Positions 17,757 through 26,855 of a DNA stretch of 64,000 nt are shown here, in pieces. The first letter of the stretch is position 1. The number at the start of each line of letters is the position of its first letter. Position numbers and translations under genes: made by a program. The notes beneath the pieces were generated by a model. The model saw only the letters and a list, made by a program, of their open reading frames with translations. It had not been told where the DNA came from and did no database searches. Source of the stretch: Halorubrum aquaticum (GTDB lineage Archaea > Halobacteriota > Halobacteria > Halobacteriales > Haloferacaceae); assembly GCF_900113615.1 (NCBI RefSeq), contig NZ_FOPZ01000003.1:186001-250000 (forward strand), given 5' to 3'.

Positions 17757-17862
17757 CCGCACCACATAATCGCCCATTCCTTCGTCTATACTGAGCGACT
17801 CCTTCCGCGATCGACCCGCACGGCCGACGATATAAGACCCATCCGGCCGAACGATCCGTCGA

Positions 17863-19617
17863 ATGAGCCGGAACGACGAGGTCGCGGCCCGTCTCGAGGA
17901 GTTCGCGGACCGCCTCGAGGCGACGGGCGTAGAGTACAAGCCGACGGCGTACCGTCGCGCGGCCGAGAACGTCCGCGAGCACCCGACCCCGATCGAGGAC
18001 CTCGCGGCCGACGGCGAGGAGGCGGTCGCGGAGATCGACCGCGTCGGCGACGCCATCGCCGCGAAGGTCGTCGAGTACGTCGAGACGGGCGAGATCGAGG
18101 AGCTCGAGGAGCTCCGGGCGGAGCTGCCGGTCGACATCGGGGCGCTGACCGCGATCGAGGGCGTGGGTCCGAAGACCGTCGGGACGCTCTACGAGGCGCT
18201 CGGGATCACCACGCTCGACGAGATGGAGGCCGCAGCCGAGGCCGGCGAGATCCGCGAGGTGAAGGGATTCGGCGCGAGGACCGAGGAGTCGATCCTCGAG
18301 AACGTTCCGTTCGCGCGCGAATCACAGGAGCGGACCCGTCTCGGCGACGCCCGTCCCGTCGCCGACGACGCCCTCGCGTACCTCGCGGACGTCGAGGCGA
18401 TCGCGCGCGTCGAGGTGTGCGGGTCGATCCGCCGGTGGCGGGACACGATCGGCGACGTCGACCTGCTCGTCGCGAGCGACGAGCGCGAGCCGATCGTCGA
18501 GGCGTTCGTCGAGTGGCCGGCCGCGGACGCGACGATCGAGGCCGGCACGGGGAAGGCGAGCGTCCGCGCGGACGGCACCCGCGTCGACCTGCGGGTCGTC
18601 GACGACGCGGAGTTCGGGGCGGCCCTCCAGTACTTCACGGGCTCGCGGGCGCACAACGTCGCGGTCCGCAACCGCGCGATCGACCGCGGGCTCAAGCTCA
18701 ACGAGTACGGGCTGTTCGACGTGAGCGACGTCGATGACCCCGACGCCGGCCAACGCGTCGGCGAGCGCGTCGCCGGCGAGACGGAGGAGGGAGTGTACGA
18801 CGCGCTCGACATGGCGTTCGTCCCGCCGGAGCTCCGCGAGGACGCCGGGGAGGTCGCGGCCGCGGCGGCCGACGATCTCCCGGACCTCGTCGGCCTCGAC
18901 GATCTCCACGGCGACCTCCACACCCACACCGACTGGTCCGACGGCGGGTTCACGATCGCGGAGATGGTCGCGGCCGCCGCCGAGCGCGGGTACGAGTACC
19001 ACGCCGTCACCGACCACGCCGCCGGACCGGGCGTGTTCGGGAACGTCGGGCTCGAGGAGGACGAGATCGCGGAGCAGGCGGCGGCGGTCGCCGAGGCGGC
19101 CGACGCCGTTGACGCCGATGTCGAGGTGCTCCACGGGATCGAGGCCAACATCGACGCCGACGGCGCGGTCACGACCGACGACGCGACGCTCGCCGACCTC
19201 GACGTCGTGGTCGCCTCGCCGCACGCCGCGCTCGACGCGGACGCCGACGCCGCCACCGAGCGGCTCGTTCGGGCGGTCGAACACCCGGAAGTCGACGTTC
19301 TCGGGCATCCCACTGGCAGACTCATCAACGAACGGCAGGGACTCGACCCGGACATGGAACGGGTCGCGGCCGCGGCCGCGAGCGAGGGCGTCGCGATCGA
19401 GGTGAACGCGAACCCCGCGCGCCTCGACGCCGACGGATCCGCCGTCCGCGCCGCGGTCGAGGCGGGGGCGACGGTCGCCGTGAACACGGACGCACACGCG
19501 CCCCGAGAGCTGGACAACGCCCGGTACGGCCTCCACACCGCCCGCCGCGGCTGGGCGGAGACCGCCGACGTGCTCAACGCGTACTCGCTCGCCGAGCTTC
19601 GCGAGTTCCTCGGGTAG
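17863..19617 (+). CDS. polX: DNA polymerase/3'-5' exonuclease PolX (Pol beta-type domain + PHP domain)
   Basis: A 584-aa repair enzyme. The N-terminal ~100 residues are the helix-hairpin-helix 8-kDa domain (AIEGVGPKTVGTLYEALG is an HhH). The nucleotidyltransferase core has CGSIRRWRDTIGDVDLLVA with the paired catalytic Asp residues and TRVDLRVV with the third. The C-terminal PHP phosphoesterase domain (about 350-584) shows HTHTDWSDG, AVTDHAAG, LHGIEANID, ASPHAALD, DVLGHPTGR and NTDAHAP, a complete metal-ligand set. Bacterial and archaeal PolX fill short gaps in base excision repair and use the PHP domain for 3' processing. Both active sites look intact. Monocistronic, preceded by repeat copy 2. 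Confidence 0.95.
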   Translation: MSRNDEVAARLEEFADRLEATGVEYKPTAYRRAAENVREHPTPIEDLAADGEEAVAEIDRVGDAIAAKVVEYVETGEIEELEELRAELPVDIGALTAIEGVGPKTVGTLYEALGITTLDEMEAAAEAGEIREVKGFGARTEESILENVPFARESQERTRLGDARPVADDALAYLADVEAIARVEVCGSIRRWRDTIGDVDLLVASDEREPIVEAFVEWPAADATIEAGTGKASVRADGTRVDLRVVDDAEFGAALQYFTGSRAHNVAVRNRAIDRGLKLNEYGLFDVSDVDDPDAGQRVGERVAGETEEGVYDALDMAFVPPELREDAGEVAAAAADDLPDLVGLDDLHGDLHTHTDWSDGGFTIAEMVAAAAERGYEYHAVTDHAAGPGVFGNVGLEEDEIAEQAAAVAEAADAVDADVEVLHGIEANIDADGAVTTDDATLADLDVVVASPHAALDADADAATERLVRAVEHPEVDVLGHPTGRLINERQGLDPDMERVAAAAASEGVAIEVNANPARLDADGSAVRAAVEAGATVAVNTDAHAPRELDNARYGLHTARRGWAETADVLNAYSLAELREFLG

Positions 19618-19705
19618 GCCATCGCGCCCGACCGTGCCGGCTCGCGCGCTCCCGAGCGGTCGCCGAACACAACCCGTATGCCTCGCCCGCCCGTATCACG
19701 GGCCG

Positions 19706-20383
19706 ATGGAACTGGAGCGGGCCGTCGACCGGCTGGAGGCGATCGTCGACCGCGTCGAACGCGAGCCGATGCCCGTGCCCGTGCGCGAGGTGTGGGCGTT
19801 CGGCGACGTGGCGCTCGGGCTCGACCCGATCGACCGGCTCGACGTCTACCTCACGAAGGACGTGCTGATGGAGAGCGACGCGGACGCCGCCGCGGCGTTC
19901 GAGGACGAGTACGGGATCAAGGGCGTGGGGACGACGGTCCGCGCGTCGTGGGCGGAGGCGAACCCCGACCGCGTGCGCGCCAGCGACAACGGGTACGCCG
20001 CCCCGGAGAAGTGTCTCGCAGCCGAGCTGCTCGCCGGGATGGACGCGGACGCCGCCGGCGACGACGGCGACGACGCCCCGATCCACCTCGAGGTCTGTAA
20101 CGCGAGCTTCGGGGACAACGTGACCCAGCGGCTGAAGGGCGCGCTCGCGAGGGAGGCGTACGGGGAGGTCCTCGACCCCCGCGGCGTCTGTCTGTGGGTC
20201 GACGGCCGGCGGGACGGGGAGGCCTTCGAGCGGCTCCGGGAGGCGTCGTTCGCGATGCCGACGCTGCCCGCCGCGCTCTCGTCGCTCGGCGTCGACGACG
20301 ACGTCGCCGGGGCGGTCGCGGACGCGCTCGCAACCGAGCGCGCCGACCAGGACGGGTCGTCGGTGCGCGGCGACATGGTGTGA
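19706..20383 (+). CDS. Conserved haloarchaeal protein of unknown function
   Basis: A 225-aa soluble acidic protein. The start ATG at 19706 (MELERAVDRL) is chosen because the upstream frame back to 19634 looks like leader. It opens with a helix, then VREVWAFGDVALGLDPIDRLDVYLTKD, which resembles a nucleotidyltransferase-like G-D-x-x-x-x-x-D arrangement, but the match is too weak to assign activity. A later segment, GVCLWVDGRRDGEAFERL, is predicted alpha/beta. I know similar proteins only as haloarchaeal families of unknown function. Between polX and an aminotransferase on the same strand; no functional link is obvious. Confidence 0.75.
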   Translation: MELERAVDRLEAIVDRVEREPMPVPVREVWAFGDVALGLDPIDRLDVYLTKDVLMESDADAAAAFEDEYGIKGVGTTVRASWAEANPDRVRASDNGYAAPEKCLAAELLAGMDADAAGDDGDDAPIHLEVCNASFGDNVTQRLKGALAREAYGEVLDPRGVCLWVDGRRDGEAFERLREASFAMPTLPAALSSLGVDDDVAGAVADALATERADQDGSSVRGDMV

Positions 20384-20460
20384 CCCCAGTTCGACGCGTT
20401 TCCGGGTCCGACGATTTCCGCGACCCGACACCTTTTGGGACGGATCCGCGTGGGGACGGT

Positions 20461-21615
20461 ATGCCCACCCCGACCGATCGCGTCCGGAACGCGGACCGAT
20501 CGAGCATCCGCGTGATGTACGACCTCGCACAGCAGCAGGGCGGCGACCTCGTCCGACTCGAGGTCGGCGAACCCGACTTCGACACGCCCGGACACGTGAT
20601 CGACGCGGCCGCGGACGCCGCCCGCGGCGGCGCGACCCACTACACCTCCAACGCCGGGTTGCTCGACTGTCGGCGGGCGATCAGCGACACGCTCGTGCGC
20701 GACTACGGCGTCGAACACGACCCCGACGAGGTCGTCGTCACCGTCGGCGGCATGGAGGCGCTCCATCTGGCCACGCTCGCGACCGTCTCCCCGGGCGAGG
20801 AGCTGCTCGTTCCCGGGCCGACTTGGCCCAACTACGCGACGCAGGCGGCGCTCGCGGACGGGACCTTCCGCGAGGTACCCATGCCAGCGGAGACGGGGTT
20901 CGCCCTCGACGCGGACCGCGTGATAGACGCGATGAGCGAGGACACCGCCGCGGTCGTGCTCACGACGCCCTCGAACCCGACCGGCCGCGTCTTCGACCCC
21001 GAGGAGTGCCGGGCGGTCGTCGAGGCCGCCGCCGACCACGACGCCTACGTGATCGCCGACGAGGTGTACCTCGGGCTCACCTACGACGGCCCCGCCGAGG
21101 GGATCGCCGCCTACACCGGCCACCCCGACCACGTGTTGACCGTCGGCTCCTGTTCGAAGCGGTACGCCATGACCGGCTGGCGGCTCGGCTGGCTCGCCGG
21201 CGACGACCACGTGATCGACGACGTGGTTCGGGTCCACGAGTCGACGACCGCCTGCGCGTCGAGCGTCGCTCAGCACGCGGCGATCGCCGCGCTCACCGGC
21301 CCGCAGGAACCGTACGAGGAGATGTACGACGCCTTCCGCGAGCGCCGGGACCTCGTGGTCGACCGCGTCGAGGGGATCGACGGCCTCTCGTGTCCCCGGC
21401 CGGAGGGCGCGTTCTACGCCTACCTCGACCCCGGACTCGACGCGCCCGCGATCGACGTCGCGAAGTTCCTGTTGCGGGAACACGGCGTCGTCCTCGCCCC
21501 CGGCGACGGCTTCGGCGACTCCACGCCCGGCCGACTCCGGCTCTCCTTCGCGAACTCCACCGAGCGGATCGAGGAGGGATTCGACCGGATCGAGGCCGGG
21601 CTGGCCGAGTACTGA
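20461..21615 (+). CDS. Class I/II PLP-dependent aminotransferase
   Basis: A 384-aa aminotransferase of the aspartate-aminotransferase fold. Motifs: LEVGEPDFDTPGHVI, TVGGMEALHLATL, TTPSNPTGRVFDPEEC (Asn that stacks on PLP), VIADEVYLGLTYDG (Asp-Glu-x-Tyr) and GSCSKRYAMTGWRLGWL with the Schiff-base lysine and the substrate-binding Arg region. RLSFANSTE near the C-terminus holds the second substrate Arg. Substrate is not fixed by sequence; aspartate or a branched/aromatic amino acid is possible. Single gene, followed by repeat copy 3. Confidence 0.9.
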   Translation: MPTPTDRVRNADRSSIRVMYDLAQQQGGDLVRLEVGEPDFDTPGHVIDAAADAARGGATHYTSNAGLLDCRRAISDTLVRDYGVEHDPDEVVVTVGGMEALHLATLATVSPGEELLVPGPTWPNYATQAALADGTFREVPMPAETGFALDADRVIDAMSEDTAAVVLTTPSNPTGRVFDPEECRAVVEAAADHDAYVIADEVYLGLTYDGPAEGIAAYTGHPDHVLTVGSCSKRYAMTGWRLGWLAGDDHVIDDVVRVHESTTACASSVAQHAAIAALTGPQEPYEEMYDAFRERRDLVVDRVEGIDGLSCPRPEGAFYAYLDPGLDAPAIDVAKFLLREHGVVLAPGDGFGDSTPGRLRLSFANSTERIEEGFDRIEAGLAEY

Positions 21616-21739
21616 GGGTCGGCTCCGTTATCGTACCCTCGGATCGTTTCTCGTCCGAAACGGCTGGTCGCTGAAAGATACTAGTTATACGGTTGTTTCG
21701 ATGGGGATCGGGATGAGTAGAAGGAGATCGTTGCTGGCG

Positions 21740-22030
21740 CGGTGAACACCACCAAAGCCCCAGCCGGCTCCGAGAAGACGGCCGACGCAAGCAGCGTGGC
21801 GCTCCGCGCCACGGGCAGCCGGCGACACCGCAGCGAGCGAAGTGAGCGAGGAGCGCAGCGAGGCCCTCGACCGAAGCCGGCTGCTCCTTTGAATCCCACC
21901 CCTCACCATAACCGCACCACAACCGCGCCGCACCTCACGCCTCCCCAGCCTCGCTGCTCGCGCTTTTCAAGCGCTCGCAGCGTCCCTCGCGGTCGAGTTC
22001 GCGCCCTCCGGGCGCTCACCGGCACGCCAC
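21740..22030 (+). repeat. Structured intergenic repeat, copy 3
   Basis: Block A GAACACCACCAAAGCCCCAG (21744-21763) opens the first hairpin: CAAAG with CTTTG (to 21891) and AGCCGGCT with AGCCGGCT, self-complementary arms. The interior differs from copies 2 and 4 and is rich in AGCGAG-type sequence. The GCACCTCACGCCTCCCCAGC block follows. Hairpin 2 is two-tiered: CGCTGC/GCAGCG outside and GCGCTT-TTC-AAGCGC inside, with TC facing TC between them. Hairpin 3 is GCGCCC-TCC-GGGCGC (22001-22015). About 70 bp before block A also align with copy 2 (TTGCTGG-GCGGTGAAC). The downstream gene at 22322 is on the same strand. The rest of the gap to 22321 holds a T-run (about 22119-22123) but no gene. Confidence 0.85.
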
Positions 22031-22321
22031 CGCTCGGGAGATCGCTCGTTCTTTCGTCTGTACTGAACTGGTGATAGAGTGGCTCACCGACGGAGCCGTC
22101 GAAGACGGCGGAGTCGGGTTTTTCCCTCCAGAGTTTTCGAGGAGCGGTTCCCGAAGCGAACGCAGTGAGCGAGGGGACTCGACGAAAAAAGTGGTGTATT
22201 GACCGGAGCCGGATCGGAACGTCTCGCCTGCTGGGGATCTCGACGAAGTCGACTCGGTTCGTCGTGTCGTCTCACCCCCGAAGAGGAACGTTCTTGGCCG
22301 CACACGGAGTCGATCACGGTG

Positions 22322-22654
22322 ATGTATCTCGTTACGTTCCGTCTCGATCCAGGGGAGTACGACGCGGAGTTTCACGAGTTGAACGACGCGATACAGGCGG
22401 TCGCCGAGGAGACGGACGGGTACCTTGACAAGCGGACGTGGCACGACCCGGAGAGCGGAGCGGTCCTCGTCGTGTACTATTGGGAGTCCCTGGACGCGCT
22501 CGAGTCGTTCGGTGCGGATTCCACCCACGAACGGGCGAAAAAGCGGTGGACGGAGTGGTACGACGCCTACGAAGTCGTCGTTACGGAGGTCGTCGACTCG
22601 TACGGGAGCGGCTTCGACGACGCGGACCCGCCGCTGTCAGTGAGTCACGACTGA
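22322..22654 (+). CDS. Small ABM-like (dimeric alpha/beta barrel) protein
   Basis: A 110-aa protein from ATG 22322 (MYLVTFRLDP). The pattern of a beta strand, a helix with EFHELNDAIQAVAEET, then VLVVYYWESLDALESF and a final helix, AKKRWTEWYDAYEVVV, resembles the antibiotic-biosynthesis-monooxygenase/ferredoxin-like fold of small stress or heme-degrading proteins. No clear catalytic residues can be named. The fold call is from overall pattern only. The upstream 290 bp carry no other gene, and repeat copy 3 lies beyond. Converges with the SDR gene. Confidence 0.7.
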   Translation: MYLVTFRLDPGEYDAEFHELNDAIQAVAEETDGYLDKRTWHDPESGAVLVVYYWESLDALESFGADSTHERAKKRWTEWYDAYEVVVTEVVDSYGSGFDDADPPLSVSHD

Positions 22655-22683
22655 GGTCCAACGGGAGACCCCTTCCCCGCCGG

Positions 22684-23412
22684 TCAGTTCATCAACTCGC
22701 CGCCGTTCACGTTCAGCGTCTCGCCGGTGACGAACCCCGCGTCCCGGAGGTAGGCGGCCGCCTCGGCGATGTCAGCGGGCTGGCCGTAGCGGTCGACCGG
22801 GATCGCCGCCAGTTGCTCGCGCTCCTCCTCCGGCGTCCGGTCGCCGGTCATGTCCGTCTCGATGTGGCCGGGCGCGATGGCGTTCACCCGCACGTCCGGC
22901 GCGAAGTCGCCGGCGTGGCTCCGAGTGAGAGAGACCAGCGCCCCCTTCGAGGCGGCGTAGTGACACTCGATCGGCGCGCCCGTGTGTGCGAGAATGGAGG
23001 AGACGTTCGTCACCGAGGGGCCGTCCTCGGAGTCCCGAAGGTACGGGAGCGCCGCCTTCGTGGTGTTGAACGCGGAGTTGACGTTCACGTCCATGACCCG
23101 GTCGAAGTCCGCCGGGTCCAGGTTCTCGGTGTACACGTGCTGGTCGATCCCGGCGTTGTTGACGACGTGGTCGACGCCGCCGAACGCGTCGGCGGCGGTC
23201 TCGACCAGTCGCGCGGCGGCGTCCGGGTCGGAGACGTCCGCCCCGACGACGACCGCCTCTTGCCCCCGATCCCGGACCTCCGCCGCGACCGACTCGGCGG
23301 CGTCCTCGCTCGTGTGATAGTTGACGGCGACGTCGTAGCCGTCCTCGGCGAACCGGAGCGCGATCCCTCGACCGATCCCTCGCGACGACCCCGTCACGAC
23401 TGCGGCTGGCAT
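22684..23412 (-). CDS. Short-chain dehydrogenase/reductase (3-oxoacyl-ACP reductase-like)
   Basis: A 242-aa classical SDR. NAD(P)-binding VTGSSRGIGRGIALRF at the N-terminus, NNAGIDQHVY (the N-N-A-G element), the catalytic Ser region around SSILAHTG, and the active-site CHYAASKGAL (Tyr-x-x-x-Lys). VNAIAPGHIETDM follows, as usual. It ends with VTGETLNVNGGELMN, the FabG-type C-terminus. Haloarchaea make few fatty acids, so it probably reduces another beta-keto substrate or takes part in PHA or general metabolism. Substrate unknown. Confidence 0.9.
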   Translation of the reverse strand: MPAAVVTGSSRGIGRGIALRFAEDGYDVAVNYHTSEDAAESVAAEVRDRGQEAVVVGADVSDPDAAARLVETAADAFGGVDHVVNNAGIDQHVYTENLDPADFDRVMDVNVNSAFNTTKAALPYLRDSEDGPSVTNVSSILAHTGAPIECHYAASKGALVSLTRSHAGDFAPDVRVNAIAPGHIETDMTGDRTPEEEREQLAAIPVDRYGQPADIAEAAAYLRDAGFVTGETLNVNGGELMN

Positions 23413-23482
23413 GTCTCTCCGGTCCGGGCCGACCGACTTCGTCCTTCCGGACCCGGCGAAGGACGGGCCGAAGATCCGAGTC

Positions 23483-24289
23483 TCACCGCACGCGACCCAC
23501 CGTCACCTCGAAGGGAACCAGCTCGACGCGCTCGTACTCGCGCTCGCGCATCGCCGCGACGACGTCACGACCCATTCCGCGCCAGCGCCGGCGGAGGTCG
23601 TCGTACGCCGCGGGCGACAGCGCGGCCTCCAGCTCCTCGCGGTGGTCGGCGAGGCCCGCGCCGGACGCCTTCCGCGCGGCCGACTCGAGGGCGGACTCGG
23701 CGTACGGCGGGGCCGTCCGTTTCTCGTGGAGGTACCGCCGCGTCCGAACGTCGACGAGGCCGGCGTCCGCGAACATCGACTCGACGCGGTCGCCGAGGGC
23801 CACGTCGGTCCCGACGCCGGCGAGATACGCCTCCCGCGCCTCCCGCTCGAGGTCGGCCTCGCGGTCGACCGTCGAGGAGACGGCCACGTCGGCGTTGTTC
23901 GGCTCCACGGCCGCGACGAGGTCCGAGGAGACCCGCGCGAGCTCCCGTATTGCCCGCGCCGGCTCGGGGAGGTTGACCAGCAGCGCCTGACACGCCGCGA
24001 GGTCGACGGCGTCCTCGCGGAGCGGCAGCCGAGTCGCGTCGCCGGCGGCGTACGAGGCGGCCGTCTCCTCACGGGCGACGTCGAGCAGATCCGTGTCGGC
24101 GTCGACGCCGATAACGGTCGCGTTCGGTCCGGTCTCCTCGGCGAGCACGCGGGTGAACTCGCCCGTTCCGCAGCCGACGTCGAGGACGCGCTCGCGGCCG
24201 GGAAGCGAGCAGTCCGCGAGCGCCTCGCGCCCGTCGGCCCACATCCCCTCGCGAGTGAACTCGAGGTACTCGGCTGAGAACCGTCTCAC
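23483..24289 (-). CDS. Class I SAM-dependent methyltransferase
   Basis: A 268-aa protein from a GTG at 24289 (VRRFSAEYLEFTREGMW). The open frame continues upstream but without protein-like sequence. Motif I ERVLDVGCGTGEF (about 34-45) binds SAM, followed by IGVDADTDLL with the acidic ribose-binding residue and AAGDATRLPLREDAVD (motif II). The C-terminal half is helical with TRRYLHEKRTAPPYAE. Similar haloarchaeal proteins are annotated only as methyltransferases. Its substrate cannot be deduced. Confidence 0.85.
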   Translation of the reverse strand: MRRFSAEYLEFTREGMWADGREALADCSLPGRERVLDVGCGTGEFTRVLAEETGPNATVIGVDADTDLLDVAREETAASYAAGDATRLPLREDAVDLAACQALLVNLPEPARAIRELARVSSDLVAAVEPNNADVAVSSTVDREADLEREAREAYLAGVGTDVALGDRVESMFADAGLVDVRTRRYLHEKRTAPPYAESALESAARKASGAGLADHREELEAALSPAAYDDLRRRWRGMGRDVVAAMREREYERVELVPFEVTVGRVR

Positions 24290-24354
24290 GCCGCCCCGTT
24301 CGCGGCGACGGGGATTAAGCGGCGGGGTTGCGGACCGATCGAACCGACGACCGC

Positions 24355-24810
24355 TCAGCCGTCCAAGCCGATCCCCGAGCCGATCCCGACGAGGTCGGCG
24401 ACCAGCGCGGCGGTGACTCCCGCACAGAAGCCGACGAACGCGCTCGCGACGCTGTGGATCAGAAACGAGCCCGTGAGTTCGGCGATCCACACGCCGTCGA
24501 CGCCCGAGACTCCGATCGCGCTCGCGACCGCGAGGAGCGCGCCGAGGACGACGACGGGGACGATCCCGACCGCCAGACAGGCCGGTCCGCCGCAGCGAGC
24601 GTACGCGCCGACGGCGGCGATCGGCGCGGGCGCGTACACCGCCACTACCGGGAGCGTCCGCGCCGAGAGGGCCGCCACCGTCCGGTGATCGACCGCGCTC
24701 GCGACGAGGGTCGCCGCCGCCACGAGCCCCACGGCGACGGTGAACCCGACCACGAGCCCGATCGCTCGCTCGCGTCGGCGACCGAACAGCAGCGCTTTCG
24801 TGGTCGTCAT
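24355..24810 (-). CDS. Small integral membrane protein, function unknown
   Basis: A 151-aa protein beginning MTTTKALLFGRRRERAIG, a short positively charged N-terminus. It has four hydrophobic stretches (about 16-40, 50-70, 78-100 and 112-142). The segment between the second and third contains a Cys pair, CGGPAC. It lacks enzymatic motifs. It follows the positive-inside rule at the N-terminus, so it is probably a multi-pass membrane protein. Encoded just upstream of the methyltransferase gene on the same strand, 65 bp apart, so the two may be cotranscribed. I do not recognise the family. Confidence 0.7.
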   Translation of the reverse strand: MTTTKALLFGRRRERAIGLVVGFTVAVGLVAAATLVASAVDHRTVAALSARTLPVVAVYAPAPIAAVGAYARCGGPACLAVGIVPVVVLGALLAVASAIGVSGVDGVWIAELTGSFLIHSVASAFVGFCAGVTAALVADLVGIGSGIGLDG

Positions 24811-24901
24811 GGGTCGCGTTCACACGCCGAACGGACTTAAAAGCGCGTCAGACGGGATCTCCCTTTCCACGTTCTTCGCGTCTCTCGGGTCTCTCGCGTC
24901 C

Positions 24902-25777
24902 TCACTCGTGACGAAGCTCCCGGACGCGGTCGACGTTCCACGCGAAACTCTTGCCGTCCTCCGTCGGCGTCTCCAACACGAACGGGACGTCCGCGAGGTC
25001 GGGATGGTTGATCACCCGCTCCATCCCCTCCTCGCCGATGAGCCCCTCGCCGACGTGGGCATGCTCGTCCTTGTGGGTGCCGCAGGCGTGTTTCGAGTCG
25101 TTGAGGTGGATGCACTTCAGGCGGTCGAGCCCCACGACGTCGTCGAACTCCGCGACCGTCTCGTCGACCGCCTCGGCCGAGGAGAGGTCGTAGCCGGCCG
25201 CGAACGCGTGGGCGGTGTCGATACAGACGTCGATGTCGGTGTCCGTCCGGTCGATGACGCCCGCGAGGTGTTCGAACTCGCCGCCGAGTTTCGTTCCCGC
25301 GCCGGCGTCGCTCTCGATCAGGATCGTCACGCCCTCCGGGACGTCGACGTCGTCGATGACGCTCGCCGCGTTGTCGAGGCCACCCTCGACGCCCGCGCCG
25401 GTGTGGGCCCCGAGGTGGACGTTCACGTACGGGATCCCCAGTTCGGCGGCGGCATCGACCTCCCGCTGCATCGACTCGAGGGACTTCTCGCGGAGCCCCT
25501 CCTTGGGCGTACAGAGGTTGACGAGGTAGGAGGTGTGGATCACCCACGGCCCGTCGAGGTCGCGCTCGGTGTGCTCGCGGAACAGCTTCGCCTCCTCCTC
25601 GTCGATGTTCGGGTCCTCCCACACCTGCGGGGAGTGGGTGAAGATCTGTCCGCAGTTGCCGCCGAACTGCGTCTGTCTGAACACCGCGTTCGCGATGTTC
25701 CCGTGCGGGGGCGTCTCGGGGTCGTTCGATGCTCTCGACGTGGAGATGGAGACGTGTGCGCCGACTCTCAGGCTCAT
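24902..25777 (-). CDS. nfo: Endonuclease IV (AP endonuclease family 2)
   Basis: A 291-aa TIM-barrel repair nuclease from ATG 25777 ([10 protein letters not shown]); 18 residues upstream in the frame are untypical. Zinc-site and signature motifs are all present: [81 protein letters not shown] and [10 protein letters not shown]. The enzyme cuts 5' to abasic sites through a tri-zinc centre. Length and motif order match EndoIV exactly. Stands next to the lipoate ligase gene, with no evident functional link. Confidence 0.95.
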   Translation of the reverse strand: MSLRVGAHVSISTSRASNDPETPPHGNIANAVFRQTQFGGNCGQIFTHSPQVWEDPNIDEEEAKLFREHTERDLDGPWVIHTSYLVNLCTPKEGLREKSLESMQREVDAAAELGIPYVNVHLGAHTGAGVEGGLDNAASVIDDVDVPEGVTILIESDAGAGTKLGGEFEHLAGVIDRTDTDIDVCIDTAHAFAAGYDLSSAEAVDETVAEFDDVVGLDRLKCIHLNDSKHACGTHKDEHAHVGEGLIGEEGMERVINHPDLADVPFVLETPTEDGKSFAWNVDRVRELRHE

Positions 25778-25852
25778 ACGCTCGGTAGGCGGGCGAGGGG
25801 AAAAGCCGCTTCGGAAGCGGTCGGCCCCCAACGGGCCGGGCCGTCGCGTCGG

Positions 25853-26710
25853 CTACTTCCGGTCGCCCGGACGGGACCGGACCCAGTCGTCGTCGCGGTA
25901 CCTCTCCTCGACGAGCTCGCGCGCTCGCTCGAGTTCGGCGTCGGTCCACGAGCCGTCCCGGTCCACCGACCCGTCGCCACCCTCGGGGCCGTCCTCCGAG
26001 CCGATCCCCGCCTCGACCCACTCGAGGAGCGACGCTTCGACCGCTCGAACCGCCTCCGCGCGGTCGACGTCGGCCAGTTCGTCCATCCCGACGACGCGCT
26101 CGCGGAACGTCGTCGAATCCACCGGTGGGTCCGCGAACGCGTCGAGGTGCGCGTCGGCGTCGACCGAGAAGGAGAGCGAGCCGTGTTGGACGACCGCGTC
26201 GCGGGTGCGGTACTGCGCGTTGCCGGCGATCTTCCGTCCCGCGGCGACCACGTCGTGAGCGGGGTGTAACTCCCGGAGGTAACACGCGGGGTGGTACAGC
26301 TCCGGGACGGCCTCCTCGACGTAGTCGGCGTCGATCCCGAGCCGGGCGAACGCCTCGAGTATCGGCTCACACAACTGATGGTAGGCGTCGAGGAGTTTTC
26401 CGGGCACGTCCTCGGCGGGCACGGCGATCGAGTAGGCGACGTCGCCGTGGGAGTCGTGGACGATCCCGCCGCCGCCGGTCCGTCTGCGGGTGACGTCGAC
26501 GCCCGCACGCTCGCAGGCCGCCCAATCGACCGTTTCCGGGTCCTGTCCGTACCCGAGCGTGAGACACGTCGGGTCCCACCGGTAGGTCCGGACCGTGGCG
26601 GGCCCGCCCCCGCTCGCGGTCTCGGCCGCGACCTCGTCGAGCGCCATCTGCATCGGTCCCGGTCGCCGCTCCTCGCGGATCAACCGCCAGTCGCCCTCCG
26701 GCGCGGTCAT
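25853..26710 (-). CDS. lplA: Lipoate-protein ligase A-like protein
   Basis: A 285-aa member of the biotin/lipoate ligase fold. Motifs: TYRWDPTCLTLGYGQ (substrate loop), VTRRRTGGGGIVHDSHGDVAYS (the RRxxGGG lipoate-binding loop) and GRKIAGNAQYRTRDAVVQHGSL, which carries the catalytic lysine. The enzyme attaches lipoyl-AMP-derived lipoate to 2-oxoacid dehydrogenase E2 or GcvH. Length matches the single-domain N-terminal part; the C-terminal ~60 residues are acidic linker-like. Divergent from rio2, with 145 bp between starts. Confidence 0.9.
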   Translation of the reverse strand: MTAPEGDWRLIREERRPGPMQMALDEVAAETASGGGPATVRTYRWDPTCLTLGYGQDPETVDWAACERAGVDVTRRRTGGGGIVHDSHGDVAYSIAVPAEDVPGKLLDAYHQLCEPILEAFARLGIDADYVEEAVPELYHPACYLRELHPAHDVVAAGRKIAGNAQYRTRDAVVQHGSLSFSVDADAHLDAFADPPVDSTTFRERVVGMDELADVDRAEAVRAVEASLLEWVEAGIGSEDGPEGGDGSVDRDGSWTDAELERARELVEERYRDDDWVRSRPGDRK

Positions 26711-26855
26711 GTCCCTCCGTCGACGGGGCGGCCCGAAAGCGGTTGCGTTCGCCGGTCGATCGCGGTCGGTTCGGATTTGCTATCGCAGCATTTGGTTTAT
26801 CGCGTGCGCCCGTCGAACGCGGGCCGTTTTTACGAATCCCCGGAGTAGGGGCCGT